This document shows positions 40,101 to 47,166 of a DNA stretch of 64,000 nt, piece by piece. Position 1 is the stretch's first letter. Each line of letters begins with the position of its first letter. A program made the position numbers and the translations under genes. The DNA is from Flavobacterium sp. MedPE-SWcel (GTDB lineage: Bacteria; Bacteroidota; Bacteroidia; Flavobacteriales; Flavobacteriaceae). The stretch spans positions 62,001-126,000 of the forward strand of contig MPCW01000009.1 in NCBI GenBank assembly GCA_001874325.1, in the 5' to 3' direction. The notes below the pieces were generated by a model. That model saw only the letters and a program-made list of their open reading frames with translations. It made no database searches and was not told the DNA's origin.

Positions 40101-40863
40101 GATTAAAGGAGAAGATGCTTGGACTGTAGCTTCAGCAACTCTTATGGGGGCAGGAGAAGGTTTCATTATGGGGTATATAGGAGGATATGCAGCACGTTTT
40201 GTTCCCCCCGGAGTTCTTAATGGTTTCTTAGCAGGAGGTACAGCTGATGCAACGCTTGGAGCAATGATGAATCTTGCAAGGGGAAGAAATGTTTATGATG
40301 GGATGGCTTTAAATTTTATTATTGGAGGTATAGGAGGAGGTATTCAAGGTGCTAAAATGGCAAAAGATCAAGACCTTAATATAATGACAGGTAATAAACC
40401 AAAGCCTGAAGGATTGCCAAAACCTGCTAGAACTAGAGTTAATGCAGAGCAATTAAAATCAAGAGAAGAATTTTATGCTCTTGAAAAATCAAAAGCTGAA
40501 TCACCGAAACCAGTTGCTCTTGATAATAGAGCACCAAGCATTGAGATACCTGCTGAAAAAGGCATTGAATATGCACCAGGAGGTAGTGGTGGAGCTAATA
40601 GATATAAAGGAAAAATACCTGTTAATGATGATGGTACTGGAATTCCAAATAGTATTTATGAGTATCAGTCTTCAATAAATAGCCCTATAAGTAGATATCA
40701 TTATGATAGTAATGGTAATATGATATATCAATTTGATTTAAAAAAACATAATATGGGAGGCCCACATTTACATGTAATGGATCCCCCAGGTAATATTGGA
40801 AGTGGACATACACCTAAAGGGCATTTTCCAGGACTGATTACTCATCCTAGATTTTGGCAATAA
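34117..40863 (+). CDS. Giant RHS/SpvB polymorphic toxin-like protein
   Basis: A 2248-residue secreted protein. A signal peptide (first 20 residues) is followed by a SpvB-like domain (about 60-330) and five FG-GAP/VCBS calcium-binding motifs (GDFDGDGKIDF, GDFNGDGLSDI, ADYNGDGKSDL, GDYNGDGKIDF, NDMNHDGKTDL; about 385-660). Then come YD/RHS repeats (about 1030-1560), a carbohydrate-binding-like insert (about 1590-1710), and the RHS core (HRDYLGSITAI to YSYVLNNPLRYTDISGE, about 1822-1935). After it comes an Ala/Gly/Val-rich hydrophobic stretch and a variable C-terminal tip (about 2130-2248) with GGPHLHVMDPPG and GSGHTPKGHF, a His-rich candidate toxin domain that I cannot assign. No intact immunity gene follows. 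Confidence 0.9.
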   Translation: MKKNYILYFILFISTTLSAQIQPINGVVAYPKPEKEITVIPSEVISLSTSNISPGVPTGPSTEVGVTKGVLSVSGTGDAVYNVPISTPPGVNGVKVDVSLAYNSSSGDGIAGYGWNISGVSSISRIPSTKFHDDNNDPIDFDDSDRFSLDGQRLILKSGGTYGADGAIYETEIYSNIKVTSYGSSSYNLNAPNGLNYGPAYFKVEYPNGSFAIYGNSTTSFSRTQWTISYWQNPQGLQISYGYIKDEATNSLVVSQIVYGRTVDSDEGPNSIVNFVYEDKAHAVGGYIEGAFISNPKILKEINSFTGNVGFRKYILEHNVSSLGYERLISITEVSGDGTKSLNPTIFSYDDSADTVSYSSSTTSIPVGNISSDNTTSISGDFDGDGKIDFILYPENVGTKNVYRAFFSGVNSDYSDNSNGTFKDIFSATVLTGNSSGYKLLPYNAWTIVKEYSSSVKFRINSWSGGTSSPGIVTQYQKSIDKTYLGGTGERNYYSGDFNGDGLSDIISVIKDSGVSAFIDLDKRVSSGFVITTGVISSIDDDDEVIVADYNGDGKSDLIHFSNGRVKVYTLVGFTLTLIHEKVDAHITTSRPILPGDYNGDGKIDFLIPTNYGTTYAKYISTGVDYLKSIVTYDIPYNSNTTQYTYHIIPNDMNHDGKTDLVLALTARSTTTDAGWISFRVFKNIGDSFVSDSWVGTETTPEIKARPLPIFLTSGYYNKNLEVAFISDDEIFHFQSHKDFNVDKLLRSITNGDGVKESITYTTIKDCSINISNCVTDYLQDENPENFPNFSVKDGTGYNLVSKLERQSYDTYKKQFYKYYGAVINYEGLGFLGFKSTMKTNWYETNSQLISSVSKYDVLKGGVLVSEFKQSGFGILSEDYVPSAQYLIGSRSNVYIYETLPNKVRKIALQSSDEYNATKGIIKRSFFVHDAYNNIVHSTYTQGLDIGDTEESVSNSLSYDNSPTGSTYYIGRLNSIITSKTHDGVNIQSEELYDYNDEQLLYRVRKKGDGDTDYIVEDNIYDVYGNITKKTISPPNMSPRETNYEYSNYGRFLTKMIDKEGLVEGYTYDEGKHLLVSKTDPYGLVTGYEYDSWGREKRIIDYLGKKKYTSYTRDLTNTTQTLIVRSSDSGAWSSQVIDDLGNEILSTKKMLDGDDITIESKYDIYGRLVSVSEPYGPLGATQFNTSKYDLYGRIIEETSYTGKVTTINYDGLNSTLNDGTKTITKVENSLGNMISVTDDGGTVNYKYFPNGNLKESNYDGHIVTVEQDGWGRKTKLVDPSAGTFKYEYNGFSQITKEVTPKGSTSYTYNQFGKVTSKYIVSGDYWGYATYSYNSASKLPSYQAWQTSDGSDESTLYSYDDMHRINFIEEYASYATYRKTYTYDDYGRIDTKTIYADNGGTFGDGDVSATKTIRKTYKNGYDWQVFDDSNNQLLWESITDNERGQLTTGKFGNGISATHLYDDFGFPKLREYELQGDTPTNVMSLTTTFNPQRGNLHNRSNNLFNWEETFEYDSLDRLIEYTNARGEQETQVYDDRGRITQNTFGEYTYDQSKVYHHVTTQVSDEAISYYSNKVGIYSREMENKDGWKITSPSITSYDTSKARNGAYSLKLSSTSTGAQYVYGDGGARISNAANTQYTISGWVYSDGPSAKLYLHMQTEAGMANGSSIASSITETTTGTWTYVEKIVNVANTIRNLYPRVYKSGSGNVWFDDIRIVKTSDATQSRALNIDYNYNKSPIEISETGVDKLSFLYNNVGYRSAMFYGSTDSDKLLRPLRKFYSSDGTIEIKQNMVTDKIEILMYIEGNGYTAPVVFKKEDTTEEYLYLHRDYLGSITAITDESGDVVEKRIFDAWGKIIKVQDGLGNALEGLMILDRGYTGHEHIQSVALINMNGRLYDPVLHRFLQPDNHVQEPYNTQNFNRYSYVLNNPLRYTDISGESFGDWWKDNWKTVVVTAAAVTVAVVVTVATGGAGAPLLLSLAYGGAAGGALSGGLTSGWIKGEDAWTVASATLMGAGEGFIMGYIGGYAARFVPPGVLNGFLAGGTADATLGAMMNLARGRNVYDGMALNFIIGGIGGGIQGAKMAKDQDLNIMTGNKPKPEGLPKPARTRVNAEQLKSREEFYALEKSKAESPKPVALDNRAPSIEIPAEKGIEYAPGGSGGANRYKGKIPVNDDGTGIPNSIYEYQSSINSPISRYHYDSNGNMIYQFDLKKHNMGGPHLHVMDPPGNIGSGHTPKGHFPGLITHPRFWQ

Positions 40864-40865
40864 TT

Positions 40866-40943
40866 ATGATAAAAAAATTAATAGATATTTATGGAGAATT
40901 TTCAGATTCTACGATAGAAGATTTGAAAATTCTAAACACGTAA
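40866..40943 (+). pseudogene. 25-codon fragment of the immunity-like gene after the RHS gene
   Basis: Starts 2 nt after the RHS stop. It encodes MIKKLIDIYGEFSDSTIED then LKILNT and a stop. It aligns with the first 25 codons of the frameshifted gene at 32822, with only a few base changes, and then the homology ends. In an intact system this is where the immunity gene would be. Here it is truncated, so the downstream part was deleted or replaced. Confidence 0.75.
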
Positions 40944-41009
40944 GGGCTATAAAATAATAGTTCATAGATAGTATAATATAAAAAAGGTCAAAAAGGCCAA
41001 TAAAATAAG

Positions 41010-41037
41010 GCTCTCACAGTAAGTGGGGGCTTTTTTT
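41010..41037. terminator. Terminator downstream of the RHS operon
   Basis: GCTCTCAC and GTGGGGGC pair with two G-T wobbles around a short loop and are followed by seven T. It would end the T9SS protein-RHS transcript. Confidence 0.65.
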
Positions 41038-41101
41038 ATGCAAAAAACGAAACTAACATTATATACCATTTAACTACCATTGATTTAAACGTTTATTACA
41101 C

Positions 41102-42100
41102 TTAGGTAGGTAATACTACAGGGCTTACTCCTAAAGCTAAAGCAGCTGGCATTAATGCTGTAGTAGTTGCTGCTTGAGAATATAAAAGCATACTAGCTAA
41201 AAATAACACGACTGCTAATAACCAAGAATATTGATTTAATAATCCTCCTGCTGCTTCTTTTATTTCATTAATATGATTACTTACAAATGCGTCTCCTAAC
41301 CAAGCTACACCTAGTACACAAATACAAGCACTCATACCAGATTTAAATGTGGACATGTTTGGAATATCATTGAGTTTAACTTTTGATATTAAAGAAATTA
41401 CCATTGCTGCTAATAGCATTATTGCCATTATAACTTGATTTCTTGCTATTGTAGGGCTTTCGATGAGTCCAATTTTCTTGGAAATTAATGTTGCATATGT
41501 TACGATAATGATAATTGCAATTAGAAAAATAATAACAGATCTTTTAGCCTCTTTACTATCCTTATGAACTTTTTCATTTTTTAATTGTACTAATCCTTCG
41601 GTAAGTCTTTTTTGAAAAACAGGATCTTCAGATAGTGGAGAACCTAACTTATTGGCTATAACAGCACCAACTAAGCAGGCTAAAATAGTAGAAGGAATAT
41701 GCTATAGCTAGTAATTGTAAATAAGAAACACCTAAAGGCTCCAAAAAACTAGCAAATATAACTACGGCTGCAGAAATAGGAGAAGCTGTAATAGCTATTT
41801 GAGAAGCTACTACTGCAATGCTTAAAGGTTTAGAAGGTCTCACATTTCCTTCTTTAGCTACCTGAACTATTACAGGAAGAGCAGCATATGCTGTGTGCCC
41901 AGTTCCTGTCAATAATCTCATCCAGTAAGTTACTGTTGGTGCTAAAAATGTGACACGTTTAGGGTTTTGCCGTCTTTAAACCCAAAAATTAGAGTCAATA
42001 CTACAACTCTAGCGCCACCAGCATAACCAATACCAATTCCTCCCATTTTTGAACCTAAAAAAATAAAAAGCAATACTATAAATAGTTCAATCCAAATCAT
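41102..42100 (-). pseudogene. Broken anaerobic C4-dicarboxylate transporter (DcuA/DcuB type)
   Basis: The minus strand holds pieces of one Dcu transporter in three frames. The start MIWIELFIVLLFIFLGSKMG with GGIGIGYAGGARVVVLTL is at 42100. After KDGKTLN, about 40 residues are missing and the frame changes to FLAPTVTYWMRLLTGTGHT with PLSIAVVASQIAITASPISA. A second frameshift lies near 41700 before LACLVGAVIANKLGS. The last piece (41102-41428) ends in ALALGVSPVVLPT, truncated at the C-terminus. An intact protein would exchange fumarate and succinate during anaerobic growth, so this ability has probably decayed here. Confidence 0.88.
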
Positions 42101-42629
42101 TATTTTTAGTTTTTAATTAATTTGTTAATATAGTTTTTGATATATTTTCCTTTTATTTAGATTTCAAGCGTGCTATTTTATTGATTATAAAACTCAATTA
42201 ATTTATATAATTATTTTTGAGTTTTCTTTTCAGGTTTATTGGGTATAATGTTCATATCAGTTTTTAGACTTTTTTTACTTTCAATATCTATGTATATGAT
42301 TTTTTTTGTAAAAAAAATGATTTAAATTTTTATTTAACGTGTTGTTTTTGATTGTTTTATGTTAAAGTTAATGAATTGTTTTTAATACCTTTAAGAGAGT
42401 TAATGTCTAATGTAAAAAGCATTCTACTTAATATCTTATTCTCTTTCTCTAATATGAAGGATACAAAACAAGTAGGGCTTGTTTTTATTCGTTCCTTCTA
42501 AATGGTGTTTTATAATATATAGCATAAGAAAAATACCAGTAAATACGCTATGTTTATATTTTCTGTATCTGTTATAAATAGTATTATATATTTTATGTAT
42601 ATTTCTTTCTTACTCTTTATCCCAAATAA
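42101..42629. other. AT-rich spacer without recognisable genes
   Basis: 529 bp between the dcu pseudogene and the Crp/Fnr gene. I see no open frame with family features, no RNA gene and no FNR-like palindrome. It probably carries the two divergent promoter regions and decayed sequence. Confidence 0.6.
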
Positions 42630-43190
42630 ATGGAAATGTTTATTTCTTATATTAAACAATATATAGATTTATCTCCCGAAGCAGAGAAAAGTATTAATGA
42701 TATATCTTCAGCAACAGAGGTTTCAAAAGGTGAGTTACTATTAGAAGAAGGTAAAATTTGTAACAAGCTTTATTTTATAGAGAAAGGAGCTATAAGAACC
42801 TTTTTTTACCAAAAGGGAAAGGATGTTACTTATTGGATTTATCCTGAAAATTTTATTTTCACCTCTTGGAGTAGTTATTTAACTCGACGACCTTCTAATG
42901 AGTATATAGAGACGATTGATAATAGTAAAATTATCTCATTAACTTACGACCAGTGGCAAGAGCTTTATTTAAAACACCCTGAATTAGAACGTTTTGGTCG
43001 TTTAATTTTAGAAGAGCAAATGGCTCAAATAGATGATTTTTATAAAGGATACTATTTCATGTCTGCCAAAGAGAAATATGATTTATTGATAAGTGTTTAC
43101 CCTTCTATAATTCAGATTGCAAACTTAGGGCATATTGCATCGATGTTGGGTATTTCTCAAGAGACTTTAAGTAGAATTAGAGGAAAATAA
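42630..43190 (+). CDS. Crp/Fnr-family transcription regulator
   Basis: A 186-residue regulator. Residues about 10-115 are the cyclic-nucleotide-like beta-barrel (SKGELLLEEGKICNKLYFIEKGAI). A dimer helix follows, and the C-terminal helix-turn-helix ends in GHIASMLGISQETLSRIRGK. The recognition helix contains E-T-L-S-R, the ExxSR pattern that in FNR reads TTGAT half-sites. Only one Cys is present, so it cannot hold an FNR-type Fe-S cluster; the signal may be haem, NO or something else. It lies close to four FNR-like boxes and is a natural candidate regulator for them. A terminator follows. Confidence 0.88.
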   Translation: MEMFISYIKQYIDLSPEAEKSINDISSATEVSKGELLLEEGKICNKLYFIEKGAIRTFFYQKGKDVTYWIYPENFIFTSWSSYLTRRPSNEYIETIDNSKIISLTYDQWQELYLKHPELERFGRLILEEQMAQIDDFYKGYYFMSAKEKYDLLISVYPSIIQIANLGHIASMLGISQETLSRIRGK

Positions 43191-43214
43191 AATTCCCGCA
43201 ATAAGCGGGAATTT
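43190..43214. terminator. Terminator between regulator gene and beta-barrel operon
   Basis: Perfect 10-bp stem AAATTCCCGC / GCGGGAATTT with a 5-nt loop. It separates the convergent regulator gene and the DUF5777 gene. The flanking T tract is weak on the + side and better on the - side. Confidence 0.75.
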
Positions 43215-43240
43215 CGAATCAACCAAATTAATAATAGTAT

Positions 43241-44092
43241 TTAGAACACTCTAACAATATTAAATCCAAAGAATATATTTTTAAACCATTCACCTTCGGC
43301 ATTACTTATAAAACCAGGTTCATTAGTAGATTGCGCATTTGAGAATAATAATTGAAAGACATGTCCTCCGGTCTCTATATCTACACCAACAGTAAGTGGG
43401 TTGTTATAAATAGAACTCTCGTGACGACTAAAATTATAAATGTAATCTGCATTTACACTCATACGTTTACTCACCTTAAGGCGTCCACCAATTCCCATTG
43501 CAAACTGATTATGTTTTTGGAATGGTTCTAACACTAAGTTTTGGCGAACAAATGTTGGTGCTAGTTCAAAAGAAAAATGGTTATTAAAACGTCTAGAAAC
43601 TAGTAACTGTGTAGCATAGCTCATTCTATCTCCAAACTTTAATAACGGAAATTGTTCTTCTCGTAAATCAGTTCTAATATTAGCTGTAGCATAACCTACA
43701 ATGTTAATAGGAAAATTTGTTGACTGTTTTTTTATACTAGCTTTAATGTGTGTAGAATAGGTCTTTTTTAAGGATTCTCGTGCTCCACCTATTTGAATAC
43801 CATCTATAATACCGTAGACTAATTGAATTTTAGTATTAGCGTTATCAAATCCAAAAAAAGTAGTTAAGCCATCATTTAAAGATCCAAAACGATGAGATAC
43901 ATACATATATAAATCTTTTTTCCCTGCGACTTTGGTAGATTGTAGGTTACCAATTTTCATGGCCTTAAAAGCAGGCTGTTCAAAAGATTCATCTTTAACT
44001 TCAGTTTCTAATTCATTTAATAAATCATCTTGTGCAAATACTGTTATAACATTAAATAGTATGCAAATAATAAGTACAATGTATTTTTTCAT
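43241..44092 (-). CDS. DUF5777-type outer-membrane beta-barrel protein
   Basis: A 283-residue exported protein starting at the ATG 44092 (MKKYIVLIICILFNVITVFAQ signal). The mature part has alternating amphipathic strands (KKDLYMYVSHRFGSLNDGL, RMSYATQLLVSRRFNNHFS, VFQLLFSNAQSTNEPGF) and ends in NIFFGFNIVRVF, a C-terminal aromatic residue typical of outer-membrane insertion. I match it from memory to DUF5777. Such barrels travel with YceI and cytochrome c genes. It is the last gene of the six-gene minus-strand operon with an FNR-like box at its head. Confidence 0.8.
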   Translation of the reverse strand: MKKYIVLIICILFNVITVFAQDDLLNELETEVKDESFEQPAFKAMKIGNLQSTKVAGKKDLYMYVSHRFGSLNDGLTTFFGFDNANTKIQLVYGIIDGIQIGGARESLKKTYSTHIKASIKKQSTNFPINIVGYATANIRTDLREEQFPLLKFGDRMSYATQLLVSRRFNNHFSFELAPTFVRQNLVLEPFQKHNQFAMGIGGRLKVSKRMSVNADYIYNFSRHESSIYNNPLTVGVDIETGGHVFQLLFSNAQSTNEPGFISNAEGEWFKNIFFGFNIVRVF

Positions 44093-44100
44093 CAATAAAT

Positions 44101-44484
44101 TTATTTTATAATTTTGATTTGATCCAGTTTTAATTCTTCTAGAAGATCGTCATAACCAATCATACGTCCTTTAACTTTTAATACCTGATCTTTTTTTATA
44201 TTAATAGTAGATGTTTCTAACTGGCAATACACATTTGAGTCAAGCATAAAGCCTTTATCGTCTATAGCGGTTACTTTACCCTCTAACTCTACAACGACAT
44301 CTTGCCATACAGCTACATCTTGTTTTACCTTTTCTGAAAATGATTTTGTAGTTCCTGAAAATTTTACTTCTCGCTGATCGATAGTTTTATGTGGTTTATA
44401 GGCTGTTTTATAGATATAAAGGCCACTTATTATGGCTATAAATAGAATAACTAATACAACTTTATTTTTTTTCGATAAGCTCAT
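44101..44484 (-). CDS. OB-fold (tRNA_anti-like) membrane-anchored protein
   Basis: A 127-residue protein with a single N-terminal membrane anchor (about 8-26, VVLVILFIAIISGLYIY) and a small OB-fold-like domain (VVVELEGKVTAIDDKGFML, then QVLKVKGRMIGYDDLLEEL) of the tRNA_anti-like kind. In Bacteroidota these act outside the cytoplasm and the nucleic-acid name is historical. Its start lies 23 nt inside the YceI gene, so it is translationally coupled to it. Confidence 0.75.
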   Translation of the reverse strand: MSLSKKNKVVLVILFIAIISGLYIYKTAYKPHKTIDQREVKFSGTTKSFSEKVKQDVAVWQDVVVELEGKVTAIDDKGFMLDSNVYCQLETSTINIKKDQVLKVKGRMIGYDDLLEELKLDQIKIIK

Positions 44485-45010
44485 AGTTAAGTATTAGGTT
44501 AATTGATTTAGCGATTTTGTTTCTTACTATTCCTGGAATTTTAATTTCAAATTCTTCAGGTTTTACACTAAATAATGAGTTTAATAAAATAGTGCTCTTT
44601 ACTTTTTTAAGCTTAACAATTGTATTAATAGCTTTGTCTTTTCCGCGAATAGTTAATACACCTTTAAGCTTAAACTCTTTTTCTTCTTTTGAAATTTTAT
44701 TGATATCAAAATCTATAATAGTTCCTTTAAAAGTTGCTTTTGAGTATCGATCAGAATCCATATAATTTTCATTAAAATGTTCTTGCATCAAGGCTACTTT
44801 AAAGTGAAATGCTTTAATGAAAAGTAAGCTGGCAATTTGTCCATTTTTTGTGTTAAGGATAACCGTAGTACTTTTATTTGTAGCCTCTATGGGTTCAAAA
44901 GTTTCTACAGAGGCTTTAAATTCTGTAATGCCTGTTTTTGTAAAATATTTTTGCGCAGTTATAGTGGTGCTAAATAATAGCATTACTAGAATATATATAT
45001 ATTTAATCAT
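44462..45010 (-). CDS. YceI-family periplasmic protein
   Basis: A 182-residue exported protein: signal peptide (MIKYIYILVMLLFSTTITAQ) and a lipocalin-like YceI domain with the family pattern KTGITEFKASVETFEPIEA, MQEHFNENYMDSDRYSKATF and the LKGVLTIRGKDKAINTIV strand pair. YceI domains bind polyisoprenoids or other amphiphiles. It sits between a cytochrome c and an OB-fold protein in the FNR-box operon. Confidence 0.9.
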   Translation of the reverse strand: MIKYIYILVMLLFSTTITAQKYFTKTGITEFKASVETFEPIEATNKSTTVILNTKNGQIASLLFIKAFHFKVALMQEHFNENYMDSDRYSKATFKGTIIDFDINKISKEEKEFKLKGVLTIRGKDKAINTIVKLKKVKSTILLNSLFSVKPEEFEIKIPGIVRNKIAKSINLILNYELIEKK

Positions 45011-45041
45011 ATTGATTTTTATTTAGATAATAGTTAAGGTA

Positions 45042-45407
45042 TTAGTTTTCAGGAAACCGATCTGTAACCCATTTATCCATTATTTGGAGTACTTGAGGCG
45101 ATAGTTTACCATTAGGAGGCATAGGGTTAGTATTATCATTCATTCGTTCAATCAAATTTCCTTGCTCTGTGGTATACCTTGTGTTTTGATAATTTGATAA
45201 GTCTAACCCTGCATTTGGAGCAGGGCCTGCATGACATGTAATACAGTTATTTGTCATTATATCTTGTATATCAGCCTGATATGTTATAGTCCTTGTTAAA
45301 TCAGGTAACGAACTTTTATCTCCTTCATCTATAATTGCAGTAGTACAACTTTGAGTTCCAAATACTATGGTAGTTACTAATCCTATTTTAAAAATGTATT
45401 TAGTCAT
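45042..45407 (-). CDS. Monohaem c-type cytochrome lipoprotein
   Basis: A 121-residue lipoprotein (lipobox region FGTQSC). One haem-binding motif CITCH (about residues 59-63) follows DIMTNNCITC, and the candidate axial Met lies in NPMPPNGKLSPQVL. The C-terminal helix is QIMDKWVTDRFPEN. It is a probable periplasmic electron carrier. It lies 6 nt from the 390-residue lipoprotein gene; both belong to the FNR-box operon with YceI and the barrel protein. Confidence 0.9.
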   Translation of the reverse strand: MTKYIFKIGLVTTIVFGTQSCTTAIIDEGDKSSLPDLTRTITYQADIQDIMTNNCITCHAGPAPNAGLDLSNYQNTRYTTEQGNLIERMNDNTNPMPPNGKLSPQVLQIMDKWVTDRFPEN

Positions 45408-45413
45408 TATCTA

Positions 45414-46586
45414 TTAATTTTGAACATTAATATTATCAATAGTTATATCTCCAAGCCCTTCAGGAGCTACGGTTACCATACGTTTTGAATGGGTAATATC
45501 ACCTTCAGATATTGCAAAATCGTCATCCATATCAGCAACAACAGTTACATAGTAAGTGCCTGGGTGTAAATAGGTCATTAAAAATTGATCTTCTTCGGTA
45601 GATAGAACAGGGAAGTGTAAAGCAGTATTATAAGCATCAATATCTGATGTAAAATAGCCATTATCATCTGTAAAAGGATCTCTAGACAAATACAACAACA
45701 GTGGTTGACTTGAAGGGATATCTCCTCGTATTATATCTATTTGTAAATAGCCTAATCTTGGATGGTCTGTAATAATGTATGGATCGCCAGATAATGGAGC
45801 TAACTCAAACACATTATTAGCTTCTTGAACGGCTAAAAATGTTCCTGAATTGGCTTCTGTAAGACCGTCTTTAACATATAAAAAATCTTGATTAAGCCCT
45901 TCTGAAAAATCTAAACCTTGATCAACAATATTTTGAGGATACCCAGTAGTGGTAGCAGCTTCTTGTGCTAGTTCTGTATGCATTCTTTTACCTTTAAATG
46001 TCATATGTCTATTAGGTACTCTATTCCCTAAATTACTGGTATATGAGTTAAAGTATATACTATCTGTAGCATTAGGAAAACGTAATTCCATATACATAAT
46101 TCCGTCTCCGCCAATAGCATCAACTAACCTGTAATATTTTCCATTTTCTCTATTTTCTACTTTGTCCATTACAAAATAGCTAGTTCTATAAATACCGTTA
46201 AGCAAACCACCATTACGTGCCATAATAGTACGTTTCCCTTTATAATTGGTTACAAAGAATGATGTGAACAAATTTCCTGCTGAACCACCTTCATGAATTC
46301 CAAATGTGTGAGATGGAGATATTGCTCTATAATCCCAAGCAAAAAATGGATACTCTTGATTAATTACTAAATTATTACCTACCCAATGTCCTTGCATTTT
46401 TTCCATAAAGTCAAATCCATCTACATTAATATCTACAGGAACTACTTCGGTTACTTGTCCTGGTATTTGTCCATCAGGTACTATTTCAGTTTCTCTAGCT
46501 ATATTTCTAACATCATCTGTAGAGCAGCCTATTATTAATAATGATAATAGTGCACTAAAGCTTAAAAATTGAATTGTTCTTTTCAT
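45414..46586 (-). CDS. Lipoprotein of unknown function, 390 aa
   Basis: Not recognised. MKRTIQFLSFSALLSLLIIGCSTDD is a lipoprotein signal with Asp residues after Cys21. The central part (about 60-200) has a beta-barrel/lipocalin feel with GHWVGNNLVINQEYPFFAWD and GGSAGNLFTSFFVTNYKGKR, reminiscent of ligand-binding domains. The C-terminal 120 residues look like an Ig-like or cell-surface module (YYVTVVADMDDDFAISEGD, with an Asp-rich calcium-type loop). It is the second gene of the FNR-box operon, just upstream of the cytochrome. Confidence 0.65.
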   Translation of the reverse strand: MKRTIQFLSFSALLSLLIIGCSTDDVRNIARETEIVPDGQIPGQVTEVVPVDINVDGFDFMEKMQGHWVGNNLVINQEYPFFAWDYRAISPSHTFGIHEGGSAGNLFTSFFVTNYKGKRTIMARNGGLLNGIYRTSYFVMDKVENRENGKYYRLVDAIGGDGIMYMELRFPNATDSIYFNSYTSNLGNRVPNRHMTFKGKRMHTELAQEAATTTGYPQNIVDQGLDFSEGLNQDFLYVKDGLTEANSGTFLAVQEANNVFELAPLSGDPYIITDHPRLGYLQIDIIRGDIPSSQPLLLYLSRDPFTDDNGYFTSDIDAYNTALHFPVLSTEEDQFLMTYLHPGTYYVTVVADMDDDFAISEGDITHSKRMVTVAPEGLGDITIDNINVQN

Positions 46587-46599
46587 AGTGGTATTGTTA

Positions 46600-46974
46600 T
46601 TATTTAGTTCTTACCCAAGTTTCTGTTAAAGGGCTGTGCATTATATAAGTAGTAACTTTTAGTGTGTCTTTGTGTACTAAATCAAGCCCTATATTTTTTT
46701 TAGGAGCCTTATGATTTGTAGTTTCAGAGGTAGCCTTATTAATTATTGGTTTTTTAAATAGGTAATAGTCTTTACCATCTGAAGCTCTTAATATTGTAGT
46801 ACCATCATTATAATACAGTGCCTTTGCTTTAATAGAATCGTTTTCTTCGGTAACTTCATAAGTAGCTTTATAATGACTACTTAATACTTTCCATTTACCT
46901 TCCATAGAAGGGCCTTTTTCGGTACAAGCTAGAGCCGTAAATAGAAGTGAGGTTATTATTATTATTTTTTTCAT
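46600..46974 (-). CDS. DUF2147-like lipoprotein (minus operon)
   Basis: A 124-residue lipoprotein (lipobox TALAC). GKWKVLSSHYKATYEVTEE and YYNDGTTILR, then a final TETWVRTK, match the pattern in the plus-strand lipoprotein at 47879 (VGVWEVKNDYYQGVFEIVE, YYNDGSTEYK, KETWTRNT), so the two are paralogues on opposite sides of the shared control region. DUF2147 function is unknown. It is the first gene of the minus operon; its predicted start site is 15 nt upstream. Confidence 0.75.
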   Translation of the reverse strand: MKKIIIITSLLFTALACTEKGPSMEGKWKVLSSHYKATYEVTEENDSIKAKALYYNDGTTILRASDGKDYYLFKKPIINKATSETTNHKAPKKNIGLDLVHKDTLKVTTYIMHSPLTETWVRTK

Positions 46975-46992
46975 GAATTAAAATCTTTAGGG

Positions 46993-47038
46993 CAAATCTA
47001 TCATGACTCTAGAAGATTTTTTTTGACCTATGTCAAAA
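46993..47038 (-). promoter_or_regulatory. FNR-like box and -7 element for the minus-strand operon
   Basis: TTTTGAC-CTAT-GTCAAAA (47021-47038) is a palindrome with 7-bp arms. Read on the minus strand, its centre is 29.5 bp before the first base of TAGATTTG (47000 down to 46993), a perfect TAnnTTTG. It drives the operon 46974 to 43241. Confidence 0.75.
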
Positions 47039-47056
47039 TCAGATAACACATAGCTT

Positions 47057-47101
47057 TTTGATCTAGATCAAAGTTTAATAGCTCAAGTAATAATAATTTT
47101 G
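47057..47101 (+). promoter_or_regulatory. FNR-like box and -7 element for the first plus-strand gene
   Basis: TTTGATCTAGATCAAA (47057-47072) is a perfect 16-bp palindrome with the TTGAT-N4-ATCAA FNR form. Its centre (47064.5) is 29.5 bp before TAATTTTG (47094-47101). The predicted start is near 47105, about 60 nt before the ATG at 47167. Confidence 0.75.
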
Positions 47102-47166
47102 CATTTGCTTGAATAGTATTATAACTTTATACAAACGATGTGTAAAAAATTTAAGTAAGACATATA

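Noticed and set aside
40475..40678. Plus-strand 67-codon frame inside the RHS gene
   Set aside because: A shifted-frame shadow of the RHS C-terminus; no signal or motif.
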